A DNA stretch of 64,000 bases. Source: Tabrizicola flagellatus. GTDB lineage: Bacteria; Pseudomonadota; Alphaproteobacteria; Rhodobacterales; Rhodobacteraceae. The first letter of the stretch is position 1, and each line of letters starts with the position of its first letter. Below the pieces are notes generated by a model, which had not been told where the DNA came from, searched no databases, and worked only from the letters and a program-made list of their open reading frames with translations. The position numbers and the translations under genes are program-made. Below, in pieces: positions 47,775-56,490 of this stretch. The stretch is from NCBI RefSeq assembly GCF_008271465.1, contig NZ_VMDU01000005.1:202853-266852 (forward strand), given 5' to 3'.

Positions 47775-48405
47775 AAGAACTTACAGAATTCGCTTGATAC
47801 AATATGTTGTGGACGGGGCGGAACGAACGTCTATGCCAAGGGGTGACGCCCAGAGTTTGCAGCGCCTCCAGATGCGCCTTGGTCGGGTAGCCGGCATTGG
47901 CTTCCCAGCCGTAGCCGGGGTGCTGTTGCGCCAAATCCACCATGATCCGGTCGCGCGTGACCTTGGCCACGATGGATGCCGCCGCAATCGACAGGCAGCG
48001 CGCGTCGCCCTTGACGATGGCCGTCGCCGGACAGGCCAGCCCGCGCGGGACCAGGTTGCCGTCGATCAGGGCGTGGTCCGCGTCAAGGCCCGCCACCGCC
48101 CGCTCCATCGCCAGGTGGCTGGCGCGAAGGATGTTCAGGCTGTCGATCTCCTCGACACTGGCATGCGCGACCGAGACCTCGGCCAGCGCCATGATCTCGT
48201 CGAACAACGCCTCGCGCCGCGCAGCCGTCAGCATCTTGGAATCGCGCAGGCCCGCCGGGATCCGGGCGGGGTCCAGCCGCACGGCACAGGCGGTCACCGG
48301 GCCGGCCAGGGGTCCGCGCCCAACCTCGTCCACGCCGACCACCCGCAGGGCGCCGGTGCAGAGCGCCTCGGTCTCGTGCAGGAAATCGGGAAGGTTGCGG
48401 GCCAT
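47773..48405 (-). CDS. rnhB: Ribonuclease HII
   Basis: 210 residues. The catalytic DEDD set is visible in [15 protein letters not shown] (Asp, Glu), the [11 protein letters not shown] loop and the [11 protein letters not shown]sp. [22 protein letters not shown] is the family signature. It nicks DNA at embedded ribonucleotides. The stop codon overlaps the last GANTC site of the ccrM promoter region. No other gene is between it and ccrM, so ccrM may also be read from the rnhB transcript. Confidence 0.96.
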
Positions 48406-48530
48406 GTGTCCACCTAGCGCGGAACCGGCGCCGGAAAAAGGGGGCGGGAGCTGCTCACCCTCCCACCCCCAGCAGGAGACGGGATCAGGGCGGTCCCGTC
48501 TCGGTCAAGGCCGCCTCGGCGGCCCGGATG

Positions 48531-49019
48531 TCAGTTGCCCTGCACGCGGAAACCGGCGTCGCGCAGGCATTTCGCCGAATAGACCCGGTCCCGTTCGCCG
48601 AAGATCGTCGCGCCATTGGAACAGCCGCGCGGCAGGCGGTGGCGAAAGCCTTCCGCACGCAGGCAGCTTTCGGGGTAGAGCGAGACCGAACGGTCCGCCC
48701 CGTCGATCGATATTGCGCAGACAGATGGAACGCGCCTGGACGACACCGGCTCGGGCAGGGGTGCGGGGGCTGGCGCCGGCGCCGGCCGGTCGCGGTCCTT
48801 CAGTTCATGTGCTATGGCGCCGACGACAAGAGCCGCGATCAGCGCCTTGGCCAGGTCGTCCTTCTTGTCGGCCTTGGCCGGGATCGCGGTGGCCAGCACC
48901 AGCGCCAGCGCCGCGGCGCCGCCGGTCAGCATTGCGGCAAAGCGGCGTCCGGTCAGCGTGCTTTCCGATATGCCATGCGACGCGATGCGATGCGACTTGC
49001 TTCTGAATTCGACGGACAT
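48531..49019 (-). CDS. Hypothetical protein with N-terminal membrane/signal segment
   Basis: 162 residues. A basic N-terminal stretch (RSKSHRIASHGIS) is followed by a hydrophobic helix (about 28-46, AAMLTGGAAALALVLATAIPAKA), so it is secreted or anchored. A second short hydrophobic piece (LIAALVVGAIAHEL) and a Pro/Ala linker lead to a C-terminal part with four cysteines (VCAISID, ESCLRAEG, GCSNGA, KCLRDAG), likely two disulphides. Unknown family. A shorter start at MLTGGAAALAL is possible. Confidence 0.6.
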   Translation of the reverse strand: MSVEFRSKSHRIASHGISESTLTGRRFAAMLTGGAAALALVLATAIPAKADKKDDLAKALIAALVVGAIAHELKDRDRPAPAPAPAPLPEPVSSRRVPSVCAISIDGADRSVSLYPESCLRAEGFRHRLPRGCSNGATIFGERDRVYSAKCLRDAGFRVQGN

Positions 49020-49192
49020 GCGTGCCTCCTGCTGGGGGTCTGTTGGTCTTTGCGGTCGCTGCCGATGGTCCGCGACCTCGATGACCCACGCTCGACCCAT
49101 GCCTCCCGGGTAAGCAATATCGTCCGCCTGCTAGGCCATAGCGGTGCGGCAGACCTGACTTGCTATCCGATAACAAGGCCGCAACTTCTTGC

Positions 49193-49209
49193 CTGATATT
49201 GAATATCAG
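49193..49209. promoter_or_regulatory. Palindrome, candidate operator
   Basis: CTGATAT-TGA-ATATCAG is a perfect 7-bp inverted repeat between the divergent hypothetical gene and the secreted/membrane wHTH pair. It is AT-rich in GC-rich surroundings. Regulator unknown; the wHTH protein just downstream is a candidate. Confidence 0.45.
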
Positions 49210-49268
49210 CGCGCCCGCGCGCATTGTCCGAGGGCAAATCGAGCAGCCTCCTTTCCGGAGCCGGAAAA

Positions 49269-49559
49269 ATGAAAAGACTGACCGCTTCTGTCGCAGTTGC
49301 GCTTGCCCTGGCCCTAGCCGGGCCGGCCTCGGCCGAATGCTATGCCGACTACAAGGCCAAGCGTGACGAACCGCTCAAGCTGATCTACGGTGTCTCGCAG
49401 GTGTCGGACGGCAATTGCAGCCCCGGCGCGGCCGAAGGCGAACTCGCGCCGAGGCTTGCATCGGGTGGCTGGACCTTGCTGACCGTTCTGTCCACATTCG
49501 GGCCCGAAGGGCTTGAGGAAAGGAAAGCGAGTGCCGGAGACTTCTTCCTCCGTTACTGA
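49269..49559 (+). CDS. Small secreted protein of unknown function
   Basis: 96 residues with a signal peptide (MKRLTASVAVALALALAGPASA) and a mature part of about 74 residues holding two cysteines (AECYADYKAKRDEPLKLIYG ... NCSPGAAEGELAPRLASGGW). GGAGCCGG precedes the ATG. The 3' end overlaps the start of the membrane wHTH gene in another frame by 29 bases, so the two are coupled. No family known to me. Confidence 0.72.
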   Translation: MKRLTASVAVALALALAGPASAECYADYKAKRDEPLKLIYGVSQVSDGNCSPGAAEGELAPRLASGGWTLLTVLSTFGPEGLEERKASAGDFFLRY

Positions 49560-50235
49560 GAGTCTCAAGGCGGGCAACCGCGTCGTCGCCTTCGGTATCG
49601 CAGCCATCGTCCTGATCCTGCTGGCGGCGGCCCTGTTCCTGTTCCTGAACCTGCCGGACGCGAACGCCTTCAATGCGCGTGTCGAACGCATATTCGTCGA
49701 GAACGACGACCTGCGCTCGGGCGCCGAGATCAAGCTGCTGGAGATCCTCGCGCAATCCGGCACCGCCTTTTCCGAGGTGCTGGTCAGCTATCGCAGCGTG
49801 ATCTTCGTGCTTCTGGTGTTCTCGACCGCGCTCCTGATCGCGGCGCTGGTGTTCCTGGTCATGATCATCGCGCTGAACCGCCGCATCTCGGCGATCCAGC
49901 GGTCGGGGATCCAGGTCGCAAGCCTGATGATTTCCCGCGAGGCGCGGGCGGTCTACATCAACGACATGGAATTCCAGCTGACCGAGGCGGCGCTGGAAAC
50001 GCTGTCGGTCCTGGCCGAGGCGCGGATGGACGACGAGGTCCTGACCGGCGCCCAGATCGAGGCGGTGATCTCGGGCCGGAACGAGGCCGACTGCGACGAG
50101 GCCGCCGGGGCGACCCGCGTGAAGCGGCTGCGCGACGCGCTGGGCAACCAGCTTGTGTCGGAACTGCTGGTCAAGACCATCGCCCGGCGGGGCTACATGC
50201 TGGCGGTGGGCAAGGACACGATCAAGATGATCTGA
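49531..50235 (+). CDS. Membrane-anchored protein with OmpR/CadC-like winged helix at the C-terminus
   Basis: 234 residues from a GTG (AGGAAAG just upstream; TTG six codons earlier is the alternative). Two membrane helices, at about 19-43 (VVAFGIAAIVLILLAAALFL) and 90-117, enclose a periplasmic loop of about 45 residues. The cytoplasmic C-terminal part ends VKRLRDALGNQLVSELL ... KTIARRGYML, the pattern of OmpR-type winged helices. CadC and ToxR have the winged helix first; here it is last, after two membrane segments. DNA binding is inferred. Confidence 0.72.
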   Translation: MPETSSSVTESLKAGNRVVAFGIAAIVLILLAAALFLFLNLPDANAFNARVERIFVENDDLRSGAEIKLLEILAQSGTAFSEVLVSYRSVIFVLLVFSTALLIAALVFLVMIIALNRRISAIQRSGIQVASLMISREARAVYINDMEFQLTEAALETLSVLAEARMDDEVLTGAQIEAVISGRNEADCDEAAGATRVKRLRDALGNQLVSELLVKTIARRGYMLAVGKDTIKMI

Positions 50236-50262
50236 CCGGCCTTGCCCCGCCGCATCCGACCG

Positions 50263-50622
50263 TCAGCCGCCGTCGCTTTCGTCGCCCTCGCCCCAGAGAT
50301 ACTTGCCCAGATCCCCGCTTGCCAGCGCCTGGACAAAGGCCGCAGCGCCCTTGGCAGAGCCCAGATCGAATCGGGTGCGGCCATAGCTGTTCTGCTCAAT
50401 GAACGCGGCCGCCTGCACCAGACCGCGGCGCGTGCCCGGACCATAGGCGCCGTCGATGCCACCGGAATAGAAGCCGGCCATGGCCAGCTGCTCCTGCGCG
50501 GCGCGGCGGGCGGCGGGGGACAGGCCCTCGAAGGCGGATTGCAGCGCGTCGCCCTCGGCGAGCAGCGGCGCCGGCAGGATCAGGGCTGCGGGAAAGGACA
50601 ACAGGATCTGGCGACGGTTCAT
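50263..50622 (-). CDS. Secreted peptidoglycan-binding-like protein
   Basis: 119 residues with a signal peptide (MNRRQILLSFPAALILPAPLLA, twin-Arg possible). The rest is one putative PG-binding domain-like helix bundle: QEQLAMAGFYSGGIDGAYGPGTRRGL resembles the PG_binding_1 repeat (G-x-D-G-x-x-G-P-x-T), then a helix AAFIEQNSYG. It would bind cell wall glycans. Convergent with the wHTH gene, with 27 bases between. Confidence 0.72.
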   Translation of the reverse strand: MNRRQILLSFPAALILPAPLLAEGDALQSAFEGLSPAARRAAQEQLAMAGFYSGGIDGAYGPGTRRGLVQAAAFIEQNSYGRTRFDLGSAKGAAAFVQALASGDLGKYLWGEGDESDGG

Positions 50623-50769
50623 CGGGAACTCCTTGCACGGTTACAATCGAAAGCAGAGCCGATGAATTGGAGCACAACTTTGACCAAAAGCAGGCCATGC
50701 CGTGCCAGATGGGTAAAGCCCGGTCCGTCGGGTCCACCCGCAATACAGTCCACGGCTTTCAGGAAGTGG

Positions 50770-50845
50770 TGGTGAGCCGGACAGGATTCGAACCTGTGAC
50801 CCGCTGATTAAAAGTCAGCTGCTCTACCAACTGAGCTACCGGCCC
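50770..50845 (-). tRNA. tRNA-Lys, anticodon TTT
   Basis: A 76-nt cloverleaf on the minus strand. The acceptor GGGCCGG pairs with CCGGCTC (one G-U), discriminator A, and CCA is encoded. The anticodon arm GCTGA-CTTTTAA-TCAGC gives anticodon TTT with A37, and the T arm has GGTTCGAATCC. Position 37 A after U36 is the t6A/ms2t6A context. It stands alone, 95 bases upstream of dapF in the opposite direction. Confidence 0.95.
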
Positions 50846-50940
50846 CACGAGGCGGCTGATTAGGCAAGCCCGCCCACAGGGTCAAGGGCAAAAACGAGCG
50901 GCACTGGCAAATCTTCGGGTGCGGGCGTATATGCCGGGGC

Positions 50941-51780
50941 ATGATGGAGACCTGGGCGCAGACCGGCCTGCCGTTCATGAAAATGCATGGCGCGGGCAAC
51001 GACTTTGTGGTGATCGACTCGCGCGGGCGCGGGGCGGTGGTCACGCCTGCGCTGGCGCGGGCGCTGGGGGATCGGCACCGGGGCGTGGGCTTCGACCAGC
51101 TGGCCGAGATCACCGATGCGCCCGGCGCCGATTTCGGGCTGGTGTTCTGGAACAGCGACGGCAGCCAGGCCGGGGCCTGCGGCAATGCGACCCGCTGCGT
51201 CTCGGACCATGTGATGCGCGGTCTGGGGCGGGACCGGGTCTCGCTGGTCACCGCGCGCGGCGGGTTGCGGGCGGAGCGTCTGGAGGACGGCCGGGTTGCG
51301 GTGAACATGGGGCCGCCGCAACTCGACTGGGCTGCGATCCCGCTGGCACGCGCGGTCGATCCGCTGCACCTGCCCCTGCCGGGCGATCCAGCGGCTATGG
51401 GCATGGGGAACCCCCATTGCGTCCACTTCGTCGCCGATGCCGAGGCGGTGGACCTGGCCACGCTCGGCCCCGGCATCGAGCATGACCCGCTGTTTCCACA
51501 GCGCACGAATGTGGAGTTCGCAAGCCCGCTTGGCCCCGACCACCTGCGGATGCGGGTCTGGGAGCGGGGGACGGGGATCACGCTCGCCTGCGGCTCCGGC
51601 GCCTGCGCCACGGCGGTCGCGGCGCATCTGCGCGGGCTGACCGGGCGGCGTGTGGTGCTGGAGGCGGACGGCGGCACGCTGGAGGTGGACTGGCGCGAGG
51701 ATGGCGTCTGGCTGACCGGCCCGGTAGCGCGGGTCTTCGACGGGGTGCTGTCGCCCGACTACCTGGCGGCCCACCGATGA
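50941..51780 (+). CDS. dapF: Diaminopimelate epimerase
   Basis: 279 residues. The racemase cysteines are in GACGNATRC (first) and [10 protein letters not shown] (second), with the N-terminal [14 protein letters not shown] signature. It turns LL-DAP into meso-DAP for peptidoglycan and lysine. The start is one of two adjacent ATGs. The true N-terminus might also be the MKMHGAG ATG 12 codons on. The stop overlaps the mtaB ATG by 4 bases. Confidence 0.95.
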   Translation: MMETWAQTGLPFMKMHGAGNDFVVIDSRGRGAVVTPALARALGDRHRGVGFDQLAEITDAPGADFGLVFWNSDGSQAGACGNATRCVSDHVMRGLGRDRVSLVTARGGLRAERLEDGRVAVNMGPPQLDWAAIPLARAVDPLHLPLPGDPAAMGMGNPHCVHFVADAEAVDLATLGPGIEHDPLFPQRTNVEFASPLGPDHLRMRVWERGTGITLACGSGACATAVAAHLRGLTGRRVVLEADGGTLEVDWREDGVWLTGPVARVFDGVLSPDYLAAHR

Positions 51781-53048
51781 ACGCGCCCGCCCATCCGGTG
51801 AAACCTCCGGTCTTTGCCACGCTCGGCTGCCGGCTGAATGCCTACGAGACCGAGGCGATGAAGGAACTGGCCACGGCGGCGGGATTGTCGGACGCGGTGA
51901 TCGTCAACACCTGCGCCGTCACCGCCGAGGCGGTGCGCAAGGCCAAGCAGGAAATCCGCCGTCTGTCCCGCGAGAATCCGGGCGCACCGATCATCGTGAC
52001 CGGCTGCGCCGCGCAGACCGAGCCCGAGACCTTCGCCGCCATGCCCGAGGTGACCCGTGTCGTCGGCAACCACGAGAAGATGCAGCCCGAGACCTGGAAG
52101 GGCCTTGCCGCGCCGGACCTGATCGGCGCGACCGAGAAGGTGCAGGTCGATGACATCATGTCGGTGCGCGAGACGGCCGGGCATCTGATCGACGGGTTCG
52201 GCCGGCATCGGGCCTATGTCCAGGTCCAGAACGGCTGCGACCATCGCTGCACCTTCTGCATCATCCCCTACGGCCGGGGCAATTCGCGCTCGGTCCCGGC
52301 GGGGGTGGTGGTCGAGCAGATCAGCCGGCTGGTGGACCGCGGCTTCAACGAGGTGGTGCTGACCGGGGTGGACCTGACCTCCTGGGGCGCCGACCTGCCC
52401 GGCCAGCCGCGCCTGGGCGATCTGGTGCGGCGGATCCTGAAGCTGACGGCGATTCCCCGGCTGCGGATCAGTTCCATCGATTCGATCGAGGCCGACCCGG
52501 CGCTGATGGAGGCGATCGCGACCGAGCCGCGGCTGATGCCGCACCTGCACCTGTCGCTGCAGGCCGGGGACGACCTGATCCTGAAACGGATGAAGCGGCG
52601 GCATCTGCGCGACGACGCGATCCGCTTCTGCGAGGAGGCGCGGCGGCTGAGGCCCGGCATCGTATTCGGGGCCGACATCATCGCGGGCTTTCCGACCGAG
52701 ACCGAGGCGATGTTCCGGCAGAGCCTCGATCTGGTCGCGGACTGCGGGCTGACCTTCCTGCATGTCTTTCCCTTCTCGCCCCGCAAGGGCACCCCGGCCG
52801 CCCGGATGCCGCAGGTGCCGGGGGCCGAGATCCGCGAGCGCGCCGCCCGGTTGCGGACGCTGGGCGAAGCGGTGCTGGCCGCCCATCTCGCCGCGCAGGT
52901 GGGGCAGGTCCACCGCGTGCTGACCGAGGGACCCCGGATCGGACGGACCGAGGGATTCGCCGAGGTGGCCTTCGCCGCGGACCAGCCGGAGGGGGCGATC
53001 CTCGAGGTCCGGATCACCAGCCGGGACGGGGCGCGGCTGCTGGCCTGA
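51777..53048 (+). CDS. mtaB: tRNA (N6-L-threonylcarbamoyladenosine(37)-C2)-methylthiotransferase MtaB
   Basis: 423 residues. The UPF0004 N-terminal domain has [12 protein letters not shown] and three cysteines for an Fe-S cluster ([21 protein letters not shown]). Radical-SAM motif [18 protein letters not shown] (CxxxCxxC) follows, then a TRAM-like C-terminus (about 365-423). It adds a methylthio group to t6A37 of tRNA, and tRNA-Lys(UUU) is the known target in Bacillus. It is translated with dapF and ends at a palindrome and family A element. Confidence 0.93.
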   Translation: MNAPAHPVKPPVFATLGCRLNAYETEAMKELATAAGLSDAVIVNTCAVTAEAVRKAKQEIRRLSRENPGAPIIVTGCAAQTEPETFAAMPEVTRVVGNHEKMQPETWKGLAAPDLIGATEKVQVDDIMSVRETAGHLIDGFGRHRAYVQVQNGCDHRCTFCIIPYGRGNSRSVPAGVVVEQISRLVDRGFNEVVLTGVDLTSWGADLPGQPRLGDLVRRILKLTAIPRLRISSIDSIEADPALMEAIATEPRLMPHLHLSLQAGDDLILKRMKRRHLRDDAIRFCEEARRLRPGIVFGADIIAGFPTETEAMFRQSLDLVADCGLTFLHVFPFSPRKGTPAARMPQVPGAEIRERAARLRTLGEAVLAAHLAAQVGQVHRVLTEGPRIGRTEGFAEVAFAADQPEGAILEVRITSRDGARLLA

Positions 53049-53050
53049 CC

Positions 53051-53065
53051 TGTCCACGGTGGACA
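53051..53065. repeat. 15-bp palindrome just after the mtaB stop
   Basis: TGTCCAC-G-GTGGACA, the same palindrome (central base aside) as at 23074-23088, two bases after the stop codon. An AT-rich stretch follows, then a GATTCC-GAAA-GGAATC hairpin (53113-53128) and family A copy A4. Confidence 0.7.
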
Positions 53066-53149
53066 AGAGCCGATAATACTTGAAAATCAATACGTTGAAA
53101 ATTTTCGTAAAGGATTCCGAAAGGAATCGGGCATGCTGCTGGGCGGGCG

Positions 53150-53202
53150 CTGGGGGCGCTTCGCCCCCCAGACCCCCCGAGAGTATTTCCGAAAAGGGCA
53201 AG
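53150..53202 (+). repeat. Family A 3'-end element, copy A4
   Basis: On the plus strand: stem CTGGGGG / CCCCCAG (53150-53171) with loop CGCTTCGC, then ACCCCCC, then GAGAGTATTTCCGAAAAGGG and CAAG. It lies about 100 bases after mtaB and 40 bases before the end of the convergent pyrF gene. Confidence 0.8.
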
Positions 53203-53242
53203 AGCAGATCGGGCCCTCTGGCAAGGTAGTCCCTTGGCGCGA

Positions 53243-53935
53243 TCAGGGCAGTTCGGCGATCACGGCGCGGGCGGCGGCGGCGGGATCGGTGGCCTGCCAG
53301 ATCGGGCGGCCGACGACGATGTGGTCCGCGCCGTCGGCGATGGCCTGGCGCGGGGTGGCGATGCGCTTCTGGTCGCCGGTGGCTACCCCGGCGGGGCGGA
53401 TGCCGGGGGTGACGATCAGCTTGCCCGCCGCTTCGGGTAGCGCGCGGATCATCGCCGCCTCCTGCGGACTGGCGATGACGCCGTCCGCTCCGGCGGCCAG
53501 CGCGCGGGCAGCGCGTTCCAGGGTAATCTCGTGGATGTCACCGGGCTTGATGAGGTTCGCGTCCAGATCGGCGCGGTCGAGCGAGGTGAGGATCGTGACG
53601 GCAAGGATCTTCAGGTCCGTGCCGCGCTTGCCGGTGGCGGCGGCGGTGACGACCTGCGGGTCGCCGTGGACGGTGAGGAAATCGAGGTCGTATTGCGCCA
53701 GGCCCCGGACGGCGGCCTCGATCGTGGCGCCGATGTCGAAGAGTTTCATGTCGAGGAAGACGCGCTTGCCCTGTTCGTGCTTGAGCTCGTTGGCCAGTGC
53801 CAGACCGCCGCCAGTCAGCATCCCGAGGCCGATCTTGTAGAAGCTGGCCGCGTCGCCGATCCGGGCCACAAGGTCCAGACCCTGGACCACGTTTGCAACG
53901 TCCAGCGCCACGATCAGGCGATCATCTGCGGTCAT
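53243..53935 (-). CDS. pyrF: Orotidine 5'-phosphate decarboxylase
   Basis: 230 residues. The DxKxxD set is visible in VFLDMKLFDIGATIEAAV, and the phosphate-binding region in ILAVTILTSLD and VTPGIRPAGVATGDQKR. It makes UMP in pyrimidine synthesis. The start is the only ATG consistent with family length. The gene is convergent with mtaB and divergent from the ROK kinase. Confidence 0.97.
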   Translation of the reverse strand: MTADDRLIVALDVANVVQGLDLVARIGDAASFYKIGLGMLTGGGLALANELKHEQGKRVFLDMKLFDIGATIEAAVRGLAQYDLDFLTVHGDPQVVTAAATGKRGTDLKILAVTILTSLDRADLDANLIKPGDIHEITLERAARALAAGADGVIASPQEAAMIRALPEAAGKLIVTPGIRPAGVATGDQKRIATPRQAIADGADHIVVGRPIWQATDPAAAARAVIAELP

Positions 53936-54031
53936 CGGGGTCTCCTGCGTTGCAGGCGGTTTGACGGGGCGGGGATGGGCTGTCAAGACTGGCGGCAAAC
54001 GGGGCCGGAACGGCGTCAGAACGGGGACAGA

Positions 54032-54901
54032 ATGATCCTGGCATTCGACATCGGCGGCAGCCGGATCCGGGCGGCCGCCTGGGATGGGGCCTTGCGGCCC
54101 CTGGGCGAGGTGCCGACCCCCGGTGACGATCCGGGTGCCTTCCTGGCGGCCGTAACGGGTTTCGTGACCGGACATGAGCAAGGCATCGCGATCTCGATCG
54201 CCGGAGTCGTGGACCCGGTCAGCGGGATTGGCAGGGTTGCGAACATCCCGGCGATCGACGGCATTTCGCTGGAATGCCGGATCGGGGCGGCGACCGGGCG
54301 TCCGGTCAGGGTTCTGAACGACGCCGACTGCTTTGCGCTGGCCGAGGCGGAAATGGGGGCCGGGCGCGGTCGGTCCACGGTCTTCGGGGTGATCCTGGGT
54401 TCGGGGGTCGGCGGCGGGCTGGTGGTCGGCGGGCGCGTGATGACCGGAGCGGGCAGCTATGCCGGGGAATGGGGGCATGGACCCGTGATCCGGGGAGAGT
54501 TCGCCTTCCGCTGCGGCTGCGGGCAGGTGGGCTGTATCGATACGGTGGGCAGCGCGCGGGGTCTCGAGCGCCTGCACCGCAAGCGGACGGCCGAGCTCCT
54601 CGGCGCCGAGGCGATCGTCGCGGGCTGGATCGCGGGCGAGGCGGAGGCTGGCGAGACGATGGCCCTGTGGCGCGAGCTGGTGGCAGGCCCGCTGGCGATG
54701 GTGGTGAATGTGGTCGGCGCGGAGGTGGTGCCGGTGGGCGGTGGGTTGTCGAAGGCTCCGGGGCTGGTGGAGTACCTGGACGAGGCGGTTCGGGTCCGCG
54801 TGCTGCGGCGCTCTCGCAGGCCGTTGCTGGTGCCGGCGGAGTGTGGCGCGGATGCGGGGTTGCTGGGCGCGGCGATGGCGGGGGTGGCGGCTTGGGGGTG
54901 A
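54032..54901 (+). CDS. ROK family sugar kinase
   Basis: 289 residues. N-terminal phosphate motif AFDIGGSRIRAA, mid-protein GVILGSGVGGGLVVGG with the catalytic region, EWGHG and a zinc-type CGCGQVGCIDTVGSARGLE cluster. This matches NagK/Glk-like ROK kinases, probably for N-acetylglucosamine or glucose. The stop overlaps the GTG of cutC by 4 bases (GTGA). Confidence 0.88.
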   Translation: MILAFDIGGSRIRAAAWDGALRPLGEVPTPGDDPGAFLAAVTGFVTGHEQGIAISIAGVVDPVSGIGRVANIPAIDGISLECRIGAATGRPVRVLNDADCFALAEAEMGAGRGRSTVFGVILGSGVGGGLVVGGRVMTGAGSYAGEWGHGPVIRGEFAFRCGCGQVGCIDTVGSARGLERLHRKRTAELLGAEAIVAGWIAGEAEAGETMALWRELVAGPLAMVVNVVGAEVVPVGGGLSKAPGLVEYLDEAVRVRVLRRSRRPLLVPAECGADAGLLGAAMAGVAAWG

Positions 54902-55602
54902 CGCTGGAGGTCTGTGTGGACAGCGCCGAGGGCCTGATCGAGGCCGTCGCGGGTGGCGCGGACCGGATCGAGCTCTGCGCCGCCTTGGCCCTGGGCGGTC
55001 TGACGCCGTCGGCAGGGCTGATCGCCGCGGCGGCGCGCTGCAGCGTGCCGGTGGTGGCGATGGTCCGGCCTCGGGCAGGCGATTTCGTCTGGTCGGCGGC
55101 CGAGGTCGCGATGATGGAGGCCGAGATCGCCGCCGTCCGGGGGGCGGGGCTGGCGGGGGTGGTGCTGGGCGCGTCGCTGCCGGACGGGCGGCTGGATGTG
55201 CCGGTGTTGAGGCGCCTGGTGACGGCGGCGCGCGGCATGGAACTGGTGCTGCACCGCTGCATCGATCTGGCGCCGGACATGGAGGAGGCCCTGGAGCAGG
55301 CGGTGGGCCTTGGCTTTCACCGGATACTGACCTCAGGCGGCGCGGTCACGGCCGAGGCCGGGGCGGCGCGGATCGCGTCGCTGCTGGCAAGGGCTGAGGG
55401 GCGGATCACGGTGATGCCGGGGTCGGGTGTCACGCCGGCAAATGCGGCGCTCTTCAAGGGGCTTGGCATTGCCGAGATTCATGCCTCATGTTCGGCCTCG
55501 GTCCCTGTCGCGGGCCGGGCGGTCGAGATGGGCTTTGCCCCGCCGGTGCTGCGGCGGACCGATGCGGAGGCGGTGCGTGCCCTGCGCAGGGCGCTGGAAT
55601 AG
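54898..55602 (+). CDS. cutC: CutC family protein
   Basis: 234 residues from a GTG. The TIM-barrel signature LEVCVDSAEGLIEAVAGGADRIELCAALALGGLTPS is diagnostic when read in pieces (EVCVDSAEG, GADRIELCAAL), as is LVLHRCIDLAPDMEEALE. CutC was linked to copper homeostasis, but its enzymatic role is unresolved. Coupling to a ROK kinase suggests sugar metabolism rather than metal handling. A TTG two codons upstream is an alternative start. Confidence 0.88.
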   Translation: MTLEVCVDSAEGLIEAVAGGADRIELCAALALGGLTPSAGLIAAAARCSVPVVAMVRPRAGDFVWSAAEVAMMEAEIAAVRGAGLAGVVLGASLPDGRLDVPVLRRLVTAARGMELVLHRCIDLAPDMEEALEQAVGLGFHRILTSGGAVTAEAGAARIASLLARAEGRITVMPGSGVTPANAALFKGLGIAEIHASCSASVPVAGRAVEMGFAPPVLRRTDAEAVRALRRALE

Positions 55603-55611
55603 GAGCAGGCG

Positions 55612-56385
55612 ATGGACATCACCCTGAGTTACGAGCGGCCCGAGGAGGGGCCGGACTCCGGGCCCCTGGTGGTGGGCTGGTTCCTGGCGCAGGACAAGGG
55701 GGCCGTCCTTTACGATCCGCCCGAGCGGGTGCAGATCCGCCCGCCGAACAAGGCGCATGCCAAGTCGGCGAGCCGCTGTCCGGCGGTGATCCAGCTGGAA
55801 AGCCGGTATTTCATGGTGAAATGCCCCTTCGACCTGCACATAGGCTTTCAGCGCGACGAGAAGGGCAAGCCGGTGCTGGTGAACAAGGCCGGGGCCTCCT
55901 CGCCCATCCGGTCGTCGAAGCTGAACGAGGTGCTGACGCTGGTCAGCGAGGCCGAGTGGCGTTTTCCCGACCGGCCGACGGTGCAACTGCACCTGCCCTA
56001 TTACTTCATCGCCGACGAGATGGTCTATCTGAGCCAGCTGTCGGCCTTCGCGCATTACCGGTCCGACCCCCTGCCCGGCACGATCTTCGGCGGTCGCTTC
56101 CCGATCTCGATCTGGCCGCGGCCGCTGATGTGGGCCTTCGAATGGCACGAGCCGCAGAAGGACCTGATCCTGCGGCGGGGAGAGCCCCTGTTCTATGTGC
56201 AGTTCGAGGGCATGGACCCTTCGCGCCCGGTGCAGCTGGTCGAGGCCGAGCGGACGGCGGAGTTGCAGGCCTATCTGGAGAAGGTCTCGGGCGTGGTGAA
56301 CTATGTCAACCAGACCTTCAGCCTGTTCAAGGCGGCGGAGGCATTGCGGCCGAGGAAGCTTCTGGTCGCGAAGGACCGGGGGTAA
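55612..56385 (+). CDS. Conserved hypothetical protein
   Basis: 257 residues, soluble, no signal peptide. It is rich in Trp and Pro, with motifs CPFDLHIGFQRDEKG, YFIADEMVYLSQL, FPISIWPRPLMWAFEWHE and GEPLFYVQFEG. No catalytic signature is known to me. AGGAGCAGGCG precedes the ATG. It follows cutC by 9 bases, so it is in the ROK-cutC unit, and is followed by a family A element. Confidence 0.7.
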   Translation: MDITLSYERPEEGPDSGPLVVGWFLAQDKGAVLYDPPERVQIRPPNKAHAKSASRCPAVIQLESRYFMVKCPFDLHIGFQRDEKGKPVLVNKAGASSPIRSSKLNEVLTLVSEAEWRFPDRPTVQLHLPYYFIADEMVYLSQLSAFAHYRSDPLPGTIFGGRFPISIWPRPLMWAFEWHEPQKDLILRRGEPLFYVQFEGMDPSRPVQLVEAERTAELQAYLEKVSGVVNYVNQTFSLFKAAEALRPRKLLVAKDRG

Positions 56386-56402
56386 GTGCCACTGGCAGGC
56401 CG

Positions 56403-56456
56403 CCGGGGGACTTCGCGTCCCCCGGACCCCCTGCGGAGTATTTCCGAAAGGGCAAG
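56403..56456 (+). repeat. Family A 3'-end element, copy A5
   Basis: On the plus strand: 9-bp perfect stem CCGGGGGAC / GTCCCCCGG (56403-56425) with TTCGC loop, then ACCCCC, then GGAGTATTTCCGAAAGGGCA with AG. It lies 18 bases after the upstream stop and 35 bases before the TolB-like start. Confidence 0.85.
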
Positions 56457-56490
56457 TGCAGGTTTGAATCGAATTCGAGGGGCTTCCGTC

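Noticed and set aside
48960..48990. Short tandem GCGATGCGATGCGAC run
   Set aside because: Only three imperfect units inside a coding region; not a CRISPR or notable satellite.
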